From NCBI RefSeq assembly GCF_006636215.1, contig NZ_VIFM01000051.1:1-52917 (forward strand): a DNA stretch of 52,917 nucleotides, given 5' to 3'. Both the position numbers and the translations under genes were made by a program. Positions 37,501 to 47,000 of this stretch are shown one piece after another (position 1 is the stretch's first letter; each line of letters begins with the position of its first letter). Under the pieces are notes generated by a model. The model saw nothing but the letters and a program-made list of their open reading frames with translations. It made no database searches and was not told where the DNA came from. This stretch comes from Myxococcus llanfairpwllgwyngyllgogerychwyrndrobwllllantysiliogogogochensis (GTDB lineage Bacteria > Myxococcota > Myxococcia > Myxococcales > Myxococcaceae).

Positions 37501-38099
37501 CCAAGGCGGAGCTGTGGATGCTCCATGCGTGGCGCAAGGCGTGTCCACCTCCGGAGCCGCGTGCGTCGCGTCCGATGCCACCACCTCCCGCCCCCGCCGA
37601 CCTGTCGGAGAAGGCGCTGCGGACGTGGGTCGGGGGCGTGCTGCCCGCGTACATGGTTCCGGCGCGCTTCGCCGTGGTGGAGCAGCTTCCCCGAACGCCG
37701 AGCGGGAAGCTGGACCGCAGGGCGCTGGAGGCGGCGGTCATCCCCGATGTGGACGCAGAGGCTCCGCTGGATGCCGTGGAGGAGCGCATCGTCCAGACGT
37801 GGTGCAAGGTGCTCGGGCGCGAACGGGTGGGGCGCGAGCAGAACTTCTTCGACCTGGGCGGGCACTCCCTGCTCATGCTGGAGGTCTTCGACCGCCTCGA
37901 GGTGGCCGAGCTTGGGCTGACCGTCGCCGACCTGTATCAGTACCCCACGGTGGCCACGCTGGGCGCCTTCCTGCGCAACGGGGCCCCGTCGGCCGCTCCC
38001 GGTGCCGCGCTGGGCGAGCGGGGCCGACGACGCCGCGAGAGACGCCGCACCCGCGCCACGTCGGCCGAGCCCTCCACCCAGGACGACCATGACCTCTGA
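28584..38099 (+). CDS. Bimodular NRPS: C-A(MT)-PCP-E-C-A(FkbM MT)-PCP
   Basis: 3171 residues. C1: HHIAFDA at 165-171 (final Gly replaced by Ala). A1: SGSTGRPK near 640, NAYGPAE at 773. A methyltransferase (DLGFGGG near 972) is inserted between motifs A6 (SERFLPNPF) and A7 (MYRTGDL near 1159). PCP1 Ser1333 (ELGGDS, the type preceding E). E domain: HHLAVDAVSW at 1504, EGHGR, VNYLGR. C2: HHLIVDG at 1959, presumably D-L linking. A2: SGSTGRPKG near 2428, NLYGASE at 2569, with an FkbM-like methyltransferase (VMDVGANIGLF near 2773, LKVDVERAEIDVLRG near 2914) between A8 and A9. PCP2 Ser3095. The C-terminus is very basic (RRRRERRR), a likely docking tail. Codes read by eye: A1 D-A-G-V-V-V-A-V-Y-K (no match recalled), A2 G-D-Q-I-I-S-L-C-D-K (beta-alanine-like). 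Confidence 0.93.
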   Translation: MNDLNQRLRGLSPERIAELARTLRKAEATPTRPPVLSGAQRRIWFVDRALGRTSTFNNAAALRVRGPLNLTALQRALDIVVQRYAILRTAYEEQEGTCVPKVVDAPVVLEVHDLGALPAGEREAAADELARGAARLPFDLSRGQVVRALAVVVAPEEHLLVLVVHHIAFDAWSRGILLDDLTAAYEAELDGRPASLSPAEDYGAYVARALAEPSPERREALERYWAPLVGALPASPLAHLARAGRSGDDRAETLVLSLPTGLRRQIDDVARRHRTTPFVVLLSAFEVVLHRLGAQDDVAVITSFAARERADSMRVVGNLVDTLLLRLQAGEDVSISKLIDRVGEVTQGSLAHRDLSFDRVVALAGERPDVRTHPLSQVAFVHDGAPVGAARLGRARVDLRVVHPGQSPFDLFLRVHPQESELAVTAEFRTAVLDAATVDAILGMFLRALVALVEPGDLTVGTVPLLSEEERRHQLTRLRGPEQPFPEEPNVGARFTRVARQHPDVVALRAGERSFTYQELLERASRLAHHLHAYGARPGVRIALYLTRDPELIVAMLATQLVGGAYVSFDVNLPTERIAALVEDATPGLVVTTSALMDGLPVTLMSPIVMLDDESRAISARPSTPPDAAFGPEAPSYLVYTSGSTGRPKAIEVAHGGLLNLAQWQARYFGIRPGSVVSQFSGVSFDAIVGETAMALLNGGTLVMIPDERRTPEAFADVLVQDAVDVAVVVPSFLARVDPSLVPARLDSWLVVVGETFPPALVQRWMGRRRLCNAYGPAEYTVYSTAHDLGESFDETSGTVPIGLPLDNSRAYVLDARGEPVPCGVRGELYLSGPGVAMGYFGRPDITSERFLPNPFADELPPPVDLDHPAAVHAVESFITSRPGTPIEAASLRRRCLDPEAFDPMVQGLPEDIVQRTRELAAGLADEANRHGFLRYLAEGSHDLVNGRGLEEPVLAHLLGVAGFQGLKGTDLGFGGGEVLDTLRAAGADVTGVDIGPWQVHRARLRGHRVVQAHVDTPMARFSADTGLMPGSLDFALSSLVLDRVAHPREFLRNLVEVLRPGGRFSLQLLLPHRAFDSPDVFPALVYTDASLRCVQEGAPEAQLRQLAGVLSEVGGVDLHVYRIPYAIATSDGVERFTLWCVAGQRARVPSLQRHERMYRTGDLVSLRPDGALIFHGRVDGQLKIRGARVEPAEVEAALIREPLVAHAVVAARPVGQGGAEGLVAWCVPTERELVVDGPRAVALKDALLARCTRELPSWMVPTAIVLVEELPRSPSGKIDRARLTVPERIDSDRTPEAPRNERERAIARAWCDVLGQREVGIDESIFELGGDSILIVRVIARLRAENIRLEVIDFFENPTIRRLAARVGDFQQVAPASGAAPLTPIQRWLLEQGGGGIPKWATQSVVLALQPGVDTARLVQALNAVIAAHDVLHSRIDVGAGLIHVLPPDALPRLTGLPVAPGADEARALLTRALEPLEGRMLAAGLVPSSRPDEGGDLVLVVHHLAVDAVSWPTLCEDLLAAYDALTKGHEPALPSSTPYVEWARQLVARAKDPAWLAEADHWREQLTGVSVALPPSPVAGNAVLQLSEAETEQVLHVARRVGASPLAVLYAALARLLSEATGTARVLIDVEGHGRSSPGLDTSRTVGWFTALYPVAVQVAPRRARVDQLRSAVAALRSVPSGGVGYLLLRHLAEDPELRGRLGAARALAVVNYLGRIASVEPKGILRSLRDFRGESPPVPSAAPYPLALDAALVEGGLELRLTRADGALGGSATTVLEGLARELRALLEEARAIPEVALDLTPPEIPLSRLAELVRERGAPDLFPLTPMQRGMLFHVRAAPDSGVYENQMRFRLRGALDVERYRAAWASVLARHAALRVSFEFRDLAEPLQLVHRHVEAPLAVLDLRPLPESERAVAAAEYATRERVASFDLERAPLARMSLLRHDDEAWEVLWTFHHLIVDGWAVTTVVEDLLRTYAGASLEGSGVSDAFQQLLARQSSERPDLPSRPRTRAFWASTLAGAQPSDPLGLGPVGNPGELLREHGQVSLQLDVEETARIVAGARRHEVTLGTLLQAGWSLVLARFARSSEVVFGLTVSGRPTDLPGVDRAVGLFVNTVPVRVRVPDTEAPGVWLSAFQREALARGPYEGTSLSEIQRWSQLRATESLFNHVVLIENFPVQHALRALSSELTLEGVDVVQRSHYPATLVIIPGERLELQLAWDPTRMSEARARSVLGSLRRALVGLVDASLTRVGDLALADGGSVLSMPRAAAYRETTVHRAFEARVRRSPDATALLQEQTSVSFARLDAWANRLAHALVKRGVGPEVPVGLFIGRSIQSVVGILATLKAGGAYVPLDPSYPRKRIEQMLTAAKPPVVLTVGRLADRIPDEARQLTAELIDVDAFATGEPLSAPDVEVFADGLAYILFTSGSTGRPKGVMGTHRATLAVTAWREVTFPYRADEVCCQKTPLSFGDSLQEIVGPLLAGVPQVILSDDALKDPHVFVEELARHRVTRIIIVPSLLAAVVRVRAPLEERLGSLSLWIASGEALPSEVVRQFRERLPSARLINLYGASEIACDDTWTEVDDTGRAPPIGRPISGSSAALLDSRMRPVPTGALSELYVGGEVVNRGYLDDPARTAATFLPDPSGDGGRVFRTGDLSRLDDDGSLTYLGRADQQVSVRGARVEVAEIEAALDGCPGVAASAVIFDEQHQRLTAFVMPDEREQWLRGGRLHTLPNGLAVFEHQRSESDYLFTEMFGHDAIALGLPDDAVVMDVGANIGLFSLFSHYAAQRTRIVAVEPADELRRLLEQNLRLHACEATVIGAALAEAPGRRTFTFYPGASVQSGLFPDQAWDALIFRSGAESVGREVGAVLPSEALDRLSEARFVGRATEVEVTTVSALMERLSLPRVHLLKVDVERAEIDVLRGIEPQHWERIDQLLIEVEERGGSRAQVEALIPKTFELRWIPHRYLSKAELWMLHAWRKACPPPEPRASRPMPPPPAPADLSEKALRTWVGGVLPAYMVPARFAVVEQLPRTPSGKLDRRALEAAVIPDVDAEAPLDAVEERIVQTWCKVLGRERVGREQNFFDLGGHSLLMLEVFDRLEVAELGLTVADLYQYPTVATLGAFLRNGAPSAAPGAALGERGRRRRERRRTRATSAEPSTQDDHDL

Positions 38100-41000
38100 G
38101 ACCGCCATCGCGGTGGTAGGCGCCGCCTGCCGTTTCCCGGGCGCACGCGACCTGGACGCCTACTGGGACCTGCTTCTCTCCGGACGCACCGGCTTCCAGC
38201 GCATCGCCCGCGAGGCGGCCGAGAAGTCGCTCCTCAAGGGCATCCATCCCGGTGCCCCTGATTGGGTGGGCGTCTGCGCACCGCTCGACGAGGTGGACTG
38301 CTTCGACGCGAGGTTGTTTGGCTACTCACCCCGCGAGGCCCAGGTGATGGACCCGCAGCAGCGGGTGATGCTCGAGTGCGCGCACGCGGCGCTCGACGAC
38401 GCGGCCATCACCCCGGCCTCGGTCGAGCATGCGGTGGGCGTCTTCATCGCGTCCACCGCGAGCGGCTACCTGCTGGAGAACCTGGCGGCGACCAACGCTC
38501 GGGACGAAGTCGGCGTGGACACGATTGCCATCCACAACAACGCCGACTTCCTGCCCACGTCCATCTCCTACAAGTTGGACCTGCGCGGTCCGAGCTGCGC
38601 GGTGCAGACGGCCTGCTCCGGCTCCCTGGTCTCGGTGCATCTGGCCTGTCGCGCGCTGCTGGATGGCGAGTGCGACGTGGCGCTCGCGGGAGGCGTGTCC
38701 GTCCGGCTTCCGCAGCACGCGGGCTACCACGCGGCCACGGGGGGCGTGATGTCGCCCACCGGCCAGTGCCGGCCCTATGCCAGCGACGCGGATGGCACCC
38801 TGTTCGGCAGCGGCGCGGGCGTCGTGGTGCTTCAGCGGCTGGATGATGCGCTCGCCCGAGGCAGTCGCATCCTGGGTGTCATCGCGGGCTCGGCGGTGAA
38901 CAATGATGGCCACGGCAAGGCGGGCTTCACCGCGCCTTCTCAAGCAGGACAGCGCGCCGTCATCGCGGACGCACTCGCGGCGGCGGGGTTCGTGCCCTCG
39001 GACATCAGCTACCTGGAGGGGCACGGCACCGCCACCCGGCTCGGGGATGAAATCGAGCTGCGCGCGCTGCGAGACGTGTTCGGACAGTCGGCGCGGAGGA
39101 CGCCTCTCCTGCTCGGCTCCTGCAAGGGCAACGTGGGCCATGCGGAGTCGGCGGCCGGCATCGCCGGGTTGCTCAAGGCGCTCCTGATGCTGCGGCACCG
39201 CCGGATTCCCCTGACGCTAGGGGGCACGGATTCGCCGCTCACGGTGGCGAGCGAGCGCGTGCTGCGCGTGCCTCGTCAAGCCATGGTCTGGGAGCGAGGC
39301 AGTGAGCCGCTTCGCGCGGGGGTGAGCTCCTTTGGCATTGGCGGGACGAACGCGCACGTCGTCCTGGAAGAACCGCCGGAGGCGCGCGCGACCGTCGCGG
39401 AGCTGAGGCCGCGTCCTCGCCTGGTGTCGCTCTGCGCGGCGACGGCCGAGGCCGCGACGGCTTCGGCGGAGCGACTGGCGAGCGTGCTCGAGTCCGACAC
39501 CGAGCTGCTCCTGGCGGACGTTGCCTACACCCTGCATGTGGGGCGGCGAGAGCTGCCGTACCGGCTGGATGTTGTCGGGAACACGCCCTCCGCCGTCGCC
39601 GCGAAGCTGCGCGCCGCGAAGCCGTTGGCTCCATCGCCCGGAGGACCGCCGCGCGTGGCGTTCCTGTTCCCGGGACAGGGCGGCGAAGTGGGGGCGATGA
39701 CGCGGCAGCTTCGTCGGGACCTGCCGCTGTTCCGGAAGACGTTCGACAACCTCGCGGGGCACCTGGAGCGGCGCGGCGGTCCCAACCTGTTGGCCTTGAG
39801 CGCCGAGGAGCGCGAGCACGACACCGACGTGCTCCAGCCCTTGCTCTTCCTAACCTCCCACGCGCTGTCGGAGACGCTGCGCGCCGTGGGCGTGGTGCCG
39901 GACGTGGTGCTCGGTCACAGCCTGGGCGAGTGGAACGCCGCGGTGACGAGCGGCACGGTGGATGTTCGCGTCGCGCTCGAGGCCGTGGCCGCGCGCGGGC
40001 GACTGATGGTCAGCACCCAGCCTGGAGGAATGGTCGCGGTGTCGCTGGGAGAAGAGGCGGTGCTGGAGCGCCTGATTCCGGGACTCGCACTCGCGGCGGT
40101 GAATGGCCGCGCGGCCACCGTGGTCTCCGGCCCGGAGGTCGCGCTGGCCGGGTTCTGCGAGGGACTGGACCGGTTGGGCATCCCCTGGCAACGGCTGCGC
40201 ACGAAGCGCGCCTTCCACTCGGCGCTGATGGAGCCCATCCTCGGAGGGCTGCGAGACGCCCTGGCGCCCATCCGCTTCGCGCCGCCGAGCATCCCGTTCA
40301 TCTCCTCCACCTCGGGAGCGCGCGTGGGGGAGGGCGCGCAGGGGAGAGGCGACGACTGGGTCCAACAGGTGCGCAGGCCCGTGAGGTTCGTGGACGCGCT
40401 GGGCACTCTCAAGGGGCTCATGGGGCAGGGCAGTGGTCCCTTGCTGGCCCTGGAAGTAGGGCCGGGGCGCGCGCTGTCCAGCGCCGCGAAGCAGTACGAC
40501 CGGGACGCCTTCGTGCCGGTTGCGTGCTGCGCGAGTCCGGAGCGGGATGCGCTGAACCAGGTACTTGAGGCCATCGGCCGACTCCGCTCTCAGGGGCGCT
40601 CCGTCCACCTGGAGAAGCTCTACGACGGCGAGCCACGTCGGCGCGTCCCACTGCCGGCCTATCCGTTCGCGAGGACGTCGTACTGGCTGGAGTCGTCCGC
40701 GACGCCTCAGGTGGAGCCTTCCGCCGGGCGCGGGGTGCCTACCGTCGCGCCCGCGAATGCGTCCCGGGCGCTCTCCACGCGGCTGGTCTCGTGGCAGCAG
40801 GTCCAGTCCGCGGCCCCCGCTGGGACGGCCGTGACACCCGAGCTGGCGTGGGTGGCGCAGACGCCCTGGCTGGCGCTCGTGCGAGACCAGGACTCGAGTC
40901 GGCGCTTCATTGCGGCGCTCCGTGAGCAGGGCCACGCGGTGGTGGAGGTCGTTCCAGGTCGCGGGTTCGAGCGGCTCGACGACCACCGCTTCGTCGTGCG

Positions 41001-42567
41001 CGCGGGCGTGGATGAAGACCTGCGGCGTGTGGTCGACAGCGTCTCATCACGCGGTGGCCTCCCGGCGCGCGCCCTGCATCTGTGGGGTGTGGGGCCGGTG
41101 AGCGCGGACGAGCGGGACCGCTGCTTCCGAGGGCTGCTCAGCCTCATCCGCGTCCTGGGACGGCGACCCCATGAGCGGGGGACTCGCATCTTCACCCTCA
41201 CCGAGCAGGCGCACGACGTCGTGGGGACGGAGACGGTGCTGCCCGAGCGGGCGATGCTCGGTCCGCTGTCGCTCATCGCGAGCCAGGAGATCGCGGGCCT
41301 GTGGGGAGCCCACTTCGACTGTGACTCGCTCGACACCGCGAGCAAGGCGCTGCTCGACGAAGTGCTGGGCGCCACGCCTCGACCGATGTTGGCCTTCCGC
41401 GGCCATCACGTGTGGACCCGAGTCCATCCCCACGTCGAGCCGCCGTCGACCGAGCGCACCTCGCTCCTGCGCAAGGACGGGGTGTATCTCATCACCGGCG
41501 GCACGGGGCGCTTCGGCTCCATCGTGGCGCGCATGCTCCTCGACCGGTGGAACGCCACCGTCTACGCCCTGGCGCGCGGCAGGTCGCGTGAGCTGCCGGT
41601 CGACCCACGGGTCCACGTGGTCCAGGCGGACGTGACGGACATGGCGGCGGTGACGCGCGTCGTCCAGGACATCGTCGGACGGCATGGGCGGTTGCACGGG
41701 GTCTTCCACGCGGCGGGAGTCATCCGGGATGAGACCCACTGCGCGCTGCTGGAGCTCACCCCCGAGCGCTGCGAGGAGCAGCTGGCGCCTCGGGTGGACG
41801 GCGTGCGGGCCCTGACGCGCGCGCTCGAGGGCGTGGACGTCGACTTCCGCCTGACGACATCGTCGATGTCCCCCATCCTCGGTGGGCTCGGACTGGGCGC
41901 GTACGGCGCGGCGAATGGCTACGTGGATGCCTTCGTCCAGGCGGCGCCACCAGAGGCCCGCTGGAGGGCCATCCACTGGGAGGGGTGGCACCGGGGGACG
42001 CAACCGTCGACCTGGTCGGACGGCATCGCCGCGAATCAGCGCAATCGCATGCTCGCGGACGACGAACTTGCACAGTTGCTCGACCAGGTCCTGCGCGCCC
42101 CAGAGCTCCGGCGGGTGGTCGTCACCCGGGATGACCTGGAGGACCGCGTGCGCCAATGGGTCCGCGTGGCGGAGCTTCCGACGGCGCCGGGCTCCACGGT
42201 GGCCTCGAGCACCCCGGGAACTCCACCTGGTGGCGCGGACATCTCCACCGCGCTCGCCGGAATCGTCCATGCGTTGTTGGGCGTGGAGGCGGGACCCACC
42301 GAGGACTTGTTCGAGCTGGGAGCCAACTCGCTCACCGCCGTGCAGTTGCTGGCCCGTGTGAGGACGACCTTCCAGGTGGACCTGCCGCTGCGCGTGCTCT
42401 TCGAGGGGCCGACCATTGCCCAACTCTCGCTGGCGCTCGCGGTGGCCACGGGAGCGGAGGTGGAGGACCCGGAGTTCGCGCGGCTCCTCGCGGAGATCGA
42501 ATCGCTCTCCGAGGACGAAGCGCGCGCCCAGCTTCAGCAACCCGAGCCATCCCGAGGTGCAAGGTGA
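38089..42567 (+). CDS. Type I PKS module KS-AT-KR-ACP
   Basis: 1492 residues; the ATG overlaps the previous gene by 11 nt. KS: Cys176 (VQTACSGS), His in EGHGTATRLGD and KGNVGHAESA, all present. AT: GHSLGEW (Ser611) with AFHS at 708-711, the pattern of malonyl-CoA-specific domains. KR: cofactor motif TGGTGRFG near 1136, Tyr1272 and Asn in AYGAAN; LDD is replaced by IRD after HAAGV, so the stereotype is unclear. ACP: ELGANSL with Ser1414. No DH or ER, so the predicted step adds one acetate unit and leaves a beta-hydroxy group. It sits between two NRPS modules as a single-unit extension. Confidence 0.93.
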   Translation: MTSETAIAVVGAACRFPGARDLDAYWDLLLSGRTGFQRIAREAAEKSLLKGIHPGAPDWVGVCAPLDEVDCFDARLFGYSPREAQVMDPQQRVMLECAHAALDDAAITPASVEHAVGVFIASTASGYLLENLAATNARDEVGVDTIAIHNNADFLPTSISYKLDLRGPSCAVQTACSGSLVSVHLACRALLDGECDVALAGGVSVRLPQHAGYHAATGGVMSPTGQCRPYASDADGTLFGSGAGVVVLQRLDDALARGSRILGVIAGSAVNNDGHGKAGFTAPSQAGQRAVIADALAAAGFVPSDISYLEGHGTATRLGDEIELRALRDVFGQSARRTPLLLGSCKGNVGHAESAAGIAGLLKALLMLRHRRIPLTLGGTDSPLTVASERVLRVPRQAMVWERGSEPLRAGVSSFGIGGTNAHVVLEEPPEARATVAELRPRPRLVSLCAATAEAATASAERLASVLESDTELLLADVAYTLHVGRRELPYRLDVVGNTPSAVAAKLRAAKPLAPSPGGPPRVAFLFPGQGGEVGAMTRQLRRDLPLFRKTFDNLAGHLERRGGPNLLALSAEEREHDTDVLQPLLFLTSHALSETLRAVGVVPDVVLGHSLGEWNAAVTSGTVDVRVALEAVAARGRLMVSTQPGGMVAVSLGEEAVLERLIPGLALAAVNGRAATVVSGPEVALAGFCEGLDRLGIPWQRLRTKRAFHSALMEPILGGLRDALAPIRFAPPSIPFISSTSGARVGEGAQGRGDDWVQQVRRPVRFVDALGTLKGLMGQGSGPLLALEVGPGRALSSAAKQYDRDAFVPVACCASPERDALNQVLEAIGRLRSQGRSVHLEKLYDGEPRRRVPLPAYPFARTSYWLESSATPQVEPSAGRGVPTVAPANASRALSTRLVSWQQVQSAAPAGTAVTPELAWVAQTPWLALVRDQDSSRRFIAALREQGHAVVEVVPGRGFERLDDHRFVVRAGVDEDLRRVVDSVSSRGGLPARALHLWGVGPVSADERDRCFRGLLSLIRVLGRRPHERGTRIFTLTEQAHDVVGTETVLPERAMLGPLSLIASQEIAGLWGAHFDCDSLDTASKALLDEVLGATPRPMLAFRGHHVWTRVHPHVEPPSTERTSLLRKDGVYLITGGTGRFGSIVARMLLDRWNATVYALARGRSRELPVDPRVHVVQADVTDMAAVTRVVQDIVGRHGRLHGVFHAAGVIRDETHCALLELTPERCEEQLAPRVDGVRALTRALEGVDVDFRLTTSSMSPILGGLGLGAYGAANGYVDAFVQAAPPEARWRAIHWEGWHRGTQPSTWSDGIAANQRNRMLADDELAQLLDQVLRAPELRRVVVTRDDLEDRVRQWVRVAELPTAPGSTVASSTPGTPPGGADISTALAGIVHALLGVEAGPTEDLFELGANSLTAVQLLARVRTTFQVDLPLRVLFEGPTIAQLSLALAVATGAEVEDPEFARLLAEIESLSEDEARAQLQQPEPSRGAR

Positions 42568-42569
42568 GG

Positions 42570-44015
<1,446 letters not shown>

Positions 44016-44041
44016 GTGGCCGGAAGCCTGGGGTGAGCGAC

Positions 44042-47000
44042 ATGACAGTGACACTTCGTGACGGTGCCCTCGATGGGCGCCTGGCGGCGTTCGTCCGTGA
44101 GCATGGAACGGGCGAGGAGACGGTGCTCCTCGCGGCGTGGCTGGCGACCCTCGCGACCGCGAGGCCGGAGCACGCGTCCCGCTGCCTGGTGGAAGGGCCG
44201 AGCCGCTCCGTGCTGGTGGCCTGTCCTCCGGTGACGCGAGAGGCTTTCGTGGACCTGGTGGTGCGAGTCCACCGGGCGCTGCGCCGTGGCTCGGCCTCCC
44301 CCGCGCAAGACCCCGCGTCCGTGGCGCGCGTGCGGCTGGTCCCCATGGGCGGCGAGGTGACGACGACCGTGCCTTCCGGCGCGATTCCCGAGCTGGTCAT
44401 CCGGAGGACCGGGGAAGGGCTCGCGCTCGAAGGACGCGGAGATGGCGGAGCCAGTCTGGCGCGCTCGGCCCGAGCGGTGCTGGACGCGGCCCTGAAGGAC
44501 CCGATGCGGGACTGGGCGAGACTGCCCCTGCTCGACGCGCAGATGCTGGAGGCCCTCAAGCACGCGACGCGGGGCGAGGTCCCCGCCGAAGGTGTGGGCG
44601 AGGACTGCCTGACGGCCTTCTCGGCGGTGGTGGCGGCGCATCCGGAGGCGGTGGCGTTGGCCGACGGCGAGAGCGCGTGGACGTATGCGGAGGTGGATGG
44701 CGCGGTGAGGCGGTTGGGCTACGCCTTGTGGCAACAAGGGGTGCTCGGGCAGGTGGTGGGCGTGCTGGTGGAGGACCCGTTGGACCTGGTGGTGGCGCCG
44801 CTGGCGGTGCTCGCGGCCGGTGGGACCTTCGCGATGCTGGATGCCCGCGTGCCCGCGCAGCGCACCGCCAGCCTGCTGGAGACGGTGCGGGCCTCGCTCG
44901 TGGTGACCCGTGGCGCACTGCTGCCCGAGGACCTGGCGCCGAGGGTGCGGCGGTTGGCATTGGAGACGGTGGACCCCGAGCGCCCCGCGTTGCGGGGGCC
45001 GTTGTTCGCGGAGCCGCTGCTGCCAGCTTGCTTGTCCCTCACCAGTGGAACCACGGGGACTCCGCGCGCGGCGATGGTGACGCGGGGTGGGCTGCTGTGG
45101 CTCGCGCACGCCATGCATCGGGTGGCGGGTGGTGGGCAGTGCGCGTTGCACGTGGGCTCGGTCGCCTTCGATGCGTTTCTCTACAACCTGTCGCTGACGC
45201 TGTTCCGTGGGGGGACGCTCGTCTTCGCGGGCGCTCACGTGGACCCGGCGGTGATGGTGGAGACGGCCCGTCGCTGGCGGGTGGACCACATCTGCGCGGT
45301 GCCCTCCATCCTGCGATTGGTCGACGCGGAGGCGCTCTGCGACGACCGCTGGCCCGTGGTGATGTCGGTGGGCGAGGCGTGCCCGCCGGAGCTCGCGGAG
45401 CGTTTCGTCGGACGCGCTCGCTTCGTCAATGCCTACGGGCCGACGGAGACGACGGTGTGCAGCCACATGCACGTCGTGGACGACGTCGAGGAGTTGGGCA
45501 CGCAGGTGCCCATCGGCCTGCCGCTGGCGGGGGTGACGGGCGTGGTGGTGGACGCGTGGGTGCGGCCCCTGCCGTCGGGGGTGGAAGGGGAGTTGCTCAT
45601 CGGCGGTGTCGGCGTGGGCCTTGGTTATCACCTCGCGCCCGCGGAGACGGCGGAGCGCTTCGTCCCGGATCCGCTGGGGCCTCCCGGCTCGCGGGCCTTC
45701 CGTTCAGGGGACAGGGCGGTCCTGCTGGCGGATGGTCGCGTCTTGCTGCGAGGGCGCGCGGATCGGCAGGTGAAGGTGCGCGGCGCGCGGGTCGACCTGG
45801 GCGAAGTGGACGGTGTCCTCGGACGACACACGAGCGTGGCGGAGGTGTGCACGGCGGCGCGAGCGACCTCGGGCGGCGAGACGCGGCTGGTGACGTACGC
45901 GGTGGACCGACGGGAGTACCGCAGGCCCGAGCTGGAGCGGGAGCGGGTGGACCGGTGGCTGTTGGCCTTCGAGCAGGCCCTGAAGTCGGAGCCCCGTCCC
46001 GACGAGGAGTTCGCTGGTTGGTCCAGCGCGGTGACGGGAGAGGCGATGCCGCGCGAGGTGATGCGCGAGTGGCTGGCCGCGACGTGCGCGCGAATCCTGG
46101 AGCGCCGGCCGCGCCGGGTGTTGGAGATCGGCTGCGGAACGGGAGCCATCCTCGAACACGTGGCTCCGGTGTGTGAGGAGTACTGGGCCACGGATGTCTC
46201 GCCGGTGTCGCTGGAGACGGCGGCGGCGCGAGCCCGACGCGTGGGGGCGGCGGGGCGCACGCGGCTGCTGTTGCGGAAGGCGGAGGAGGGTGGATACGCC
46301 GAGGGGCGCTTCGATGTCGTCGTCGTGAACTCGGTGGTGCAGTACTTCCCGAGCGCGGCGTACCTGGTGGATGTGCTGCGCCATGCGGTGGCCGCGACAC
46401 GGCCCGGCGGGGTTGTCTACGTGGGGGACGTGCGACACCTGGGTCTCCATGCGGACTTCCAGCGGCACGTCGCGCTGTCGCGGGCGGCCGGACAGACGTC
46501 ATTGGAGGACCTGGAGCGACAGGCGAGCCGGGCAGCACAACTCGAGGAGGAGCTGCTCGTCGATCCACGCTTCTTCCAGGTGTTGGCGCGAGAGCTCCCC
46601 CGGCTCTCGGGAGTGCGCCTGTTGGTGCGAGGCGGGGCAACAGCGAATGAGCTGAATCAGTTCCGATACGACGCGGTGCTGCACGTGGGCGCCCCTGGGG
46701 AGACGGTGCCCCTCCTGGAGGTCTCCTGGGAGCCCGGGCAGGGTCTGGAGCACTGGCTGAGCACCGGCACGCTTCCGCTGCGTGTCGTGGGGATTCCGAA
46801 CGCGCGGCTGGTGACTGTCCTGGAGCGGACCTCCGTCCTGGCCCAGGGCGCGCGCGCGGAACGCACGGTGGAGGAGCTGCGCGGGGTTTCGCCTCGGCGT
46901 CGAGAGGCCGTGGACCCCGAGCACCTGCTGGCGGAGGCGGCGGCGCTGGGGCTGACCGCGGAGTGCCGACTGCGCGTCGAGGACGTGGTGTGCTTCGACC

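Noticed and set aside
44137..46176. 679-codon Gly/Arg-rich plus-strand frame
   Set aside because: Frame-shifted shadow of the large NRPS; the true frame carries A-domain motifs and is open from 44042 to the window end.
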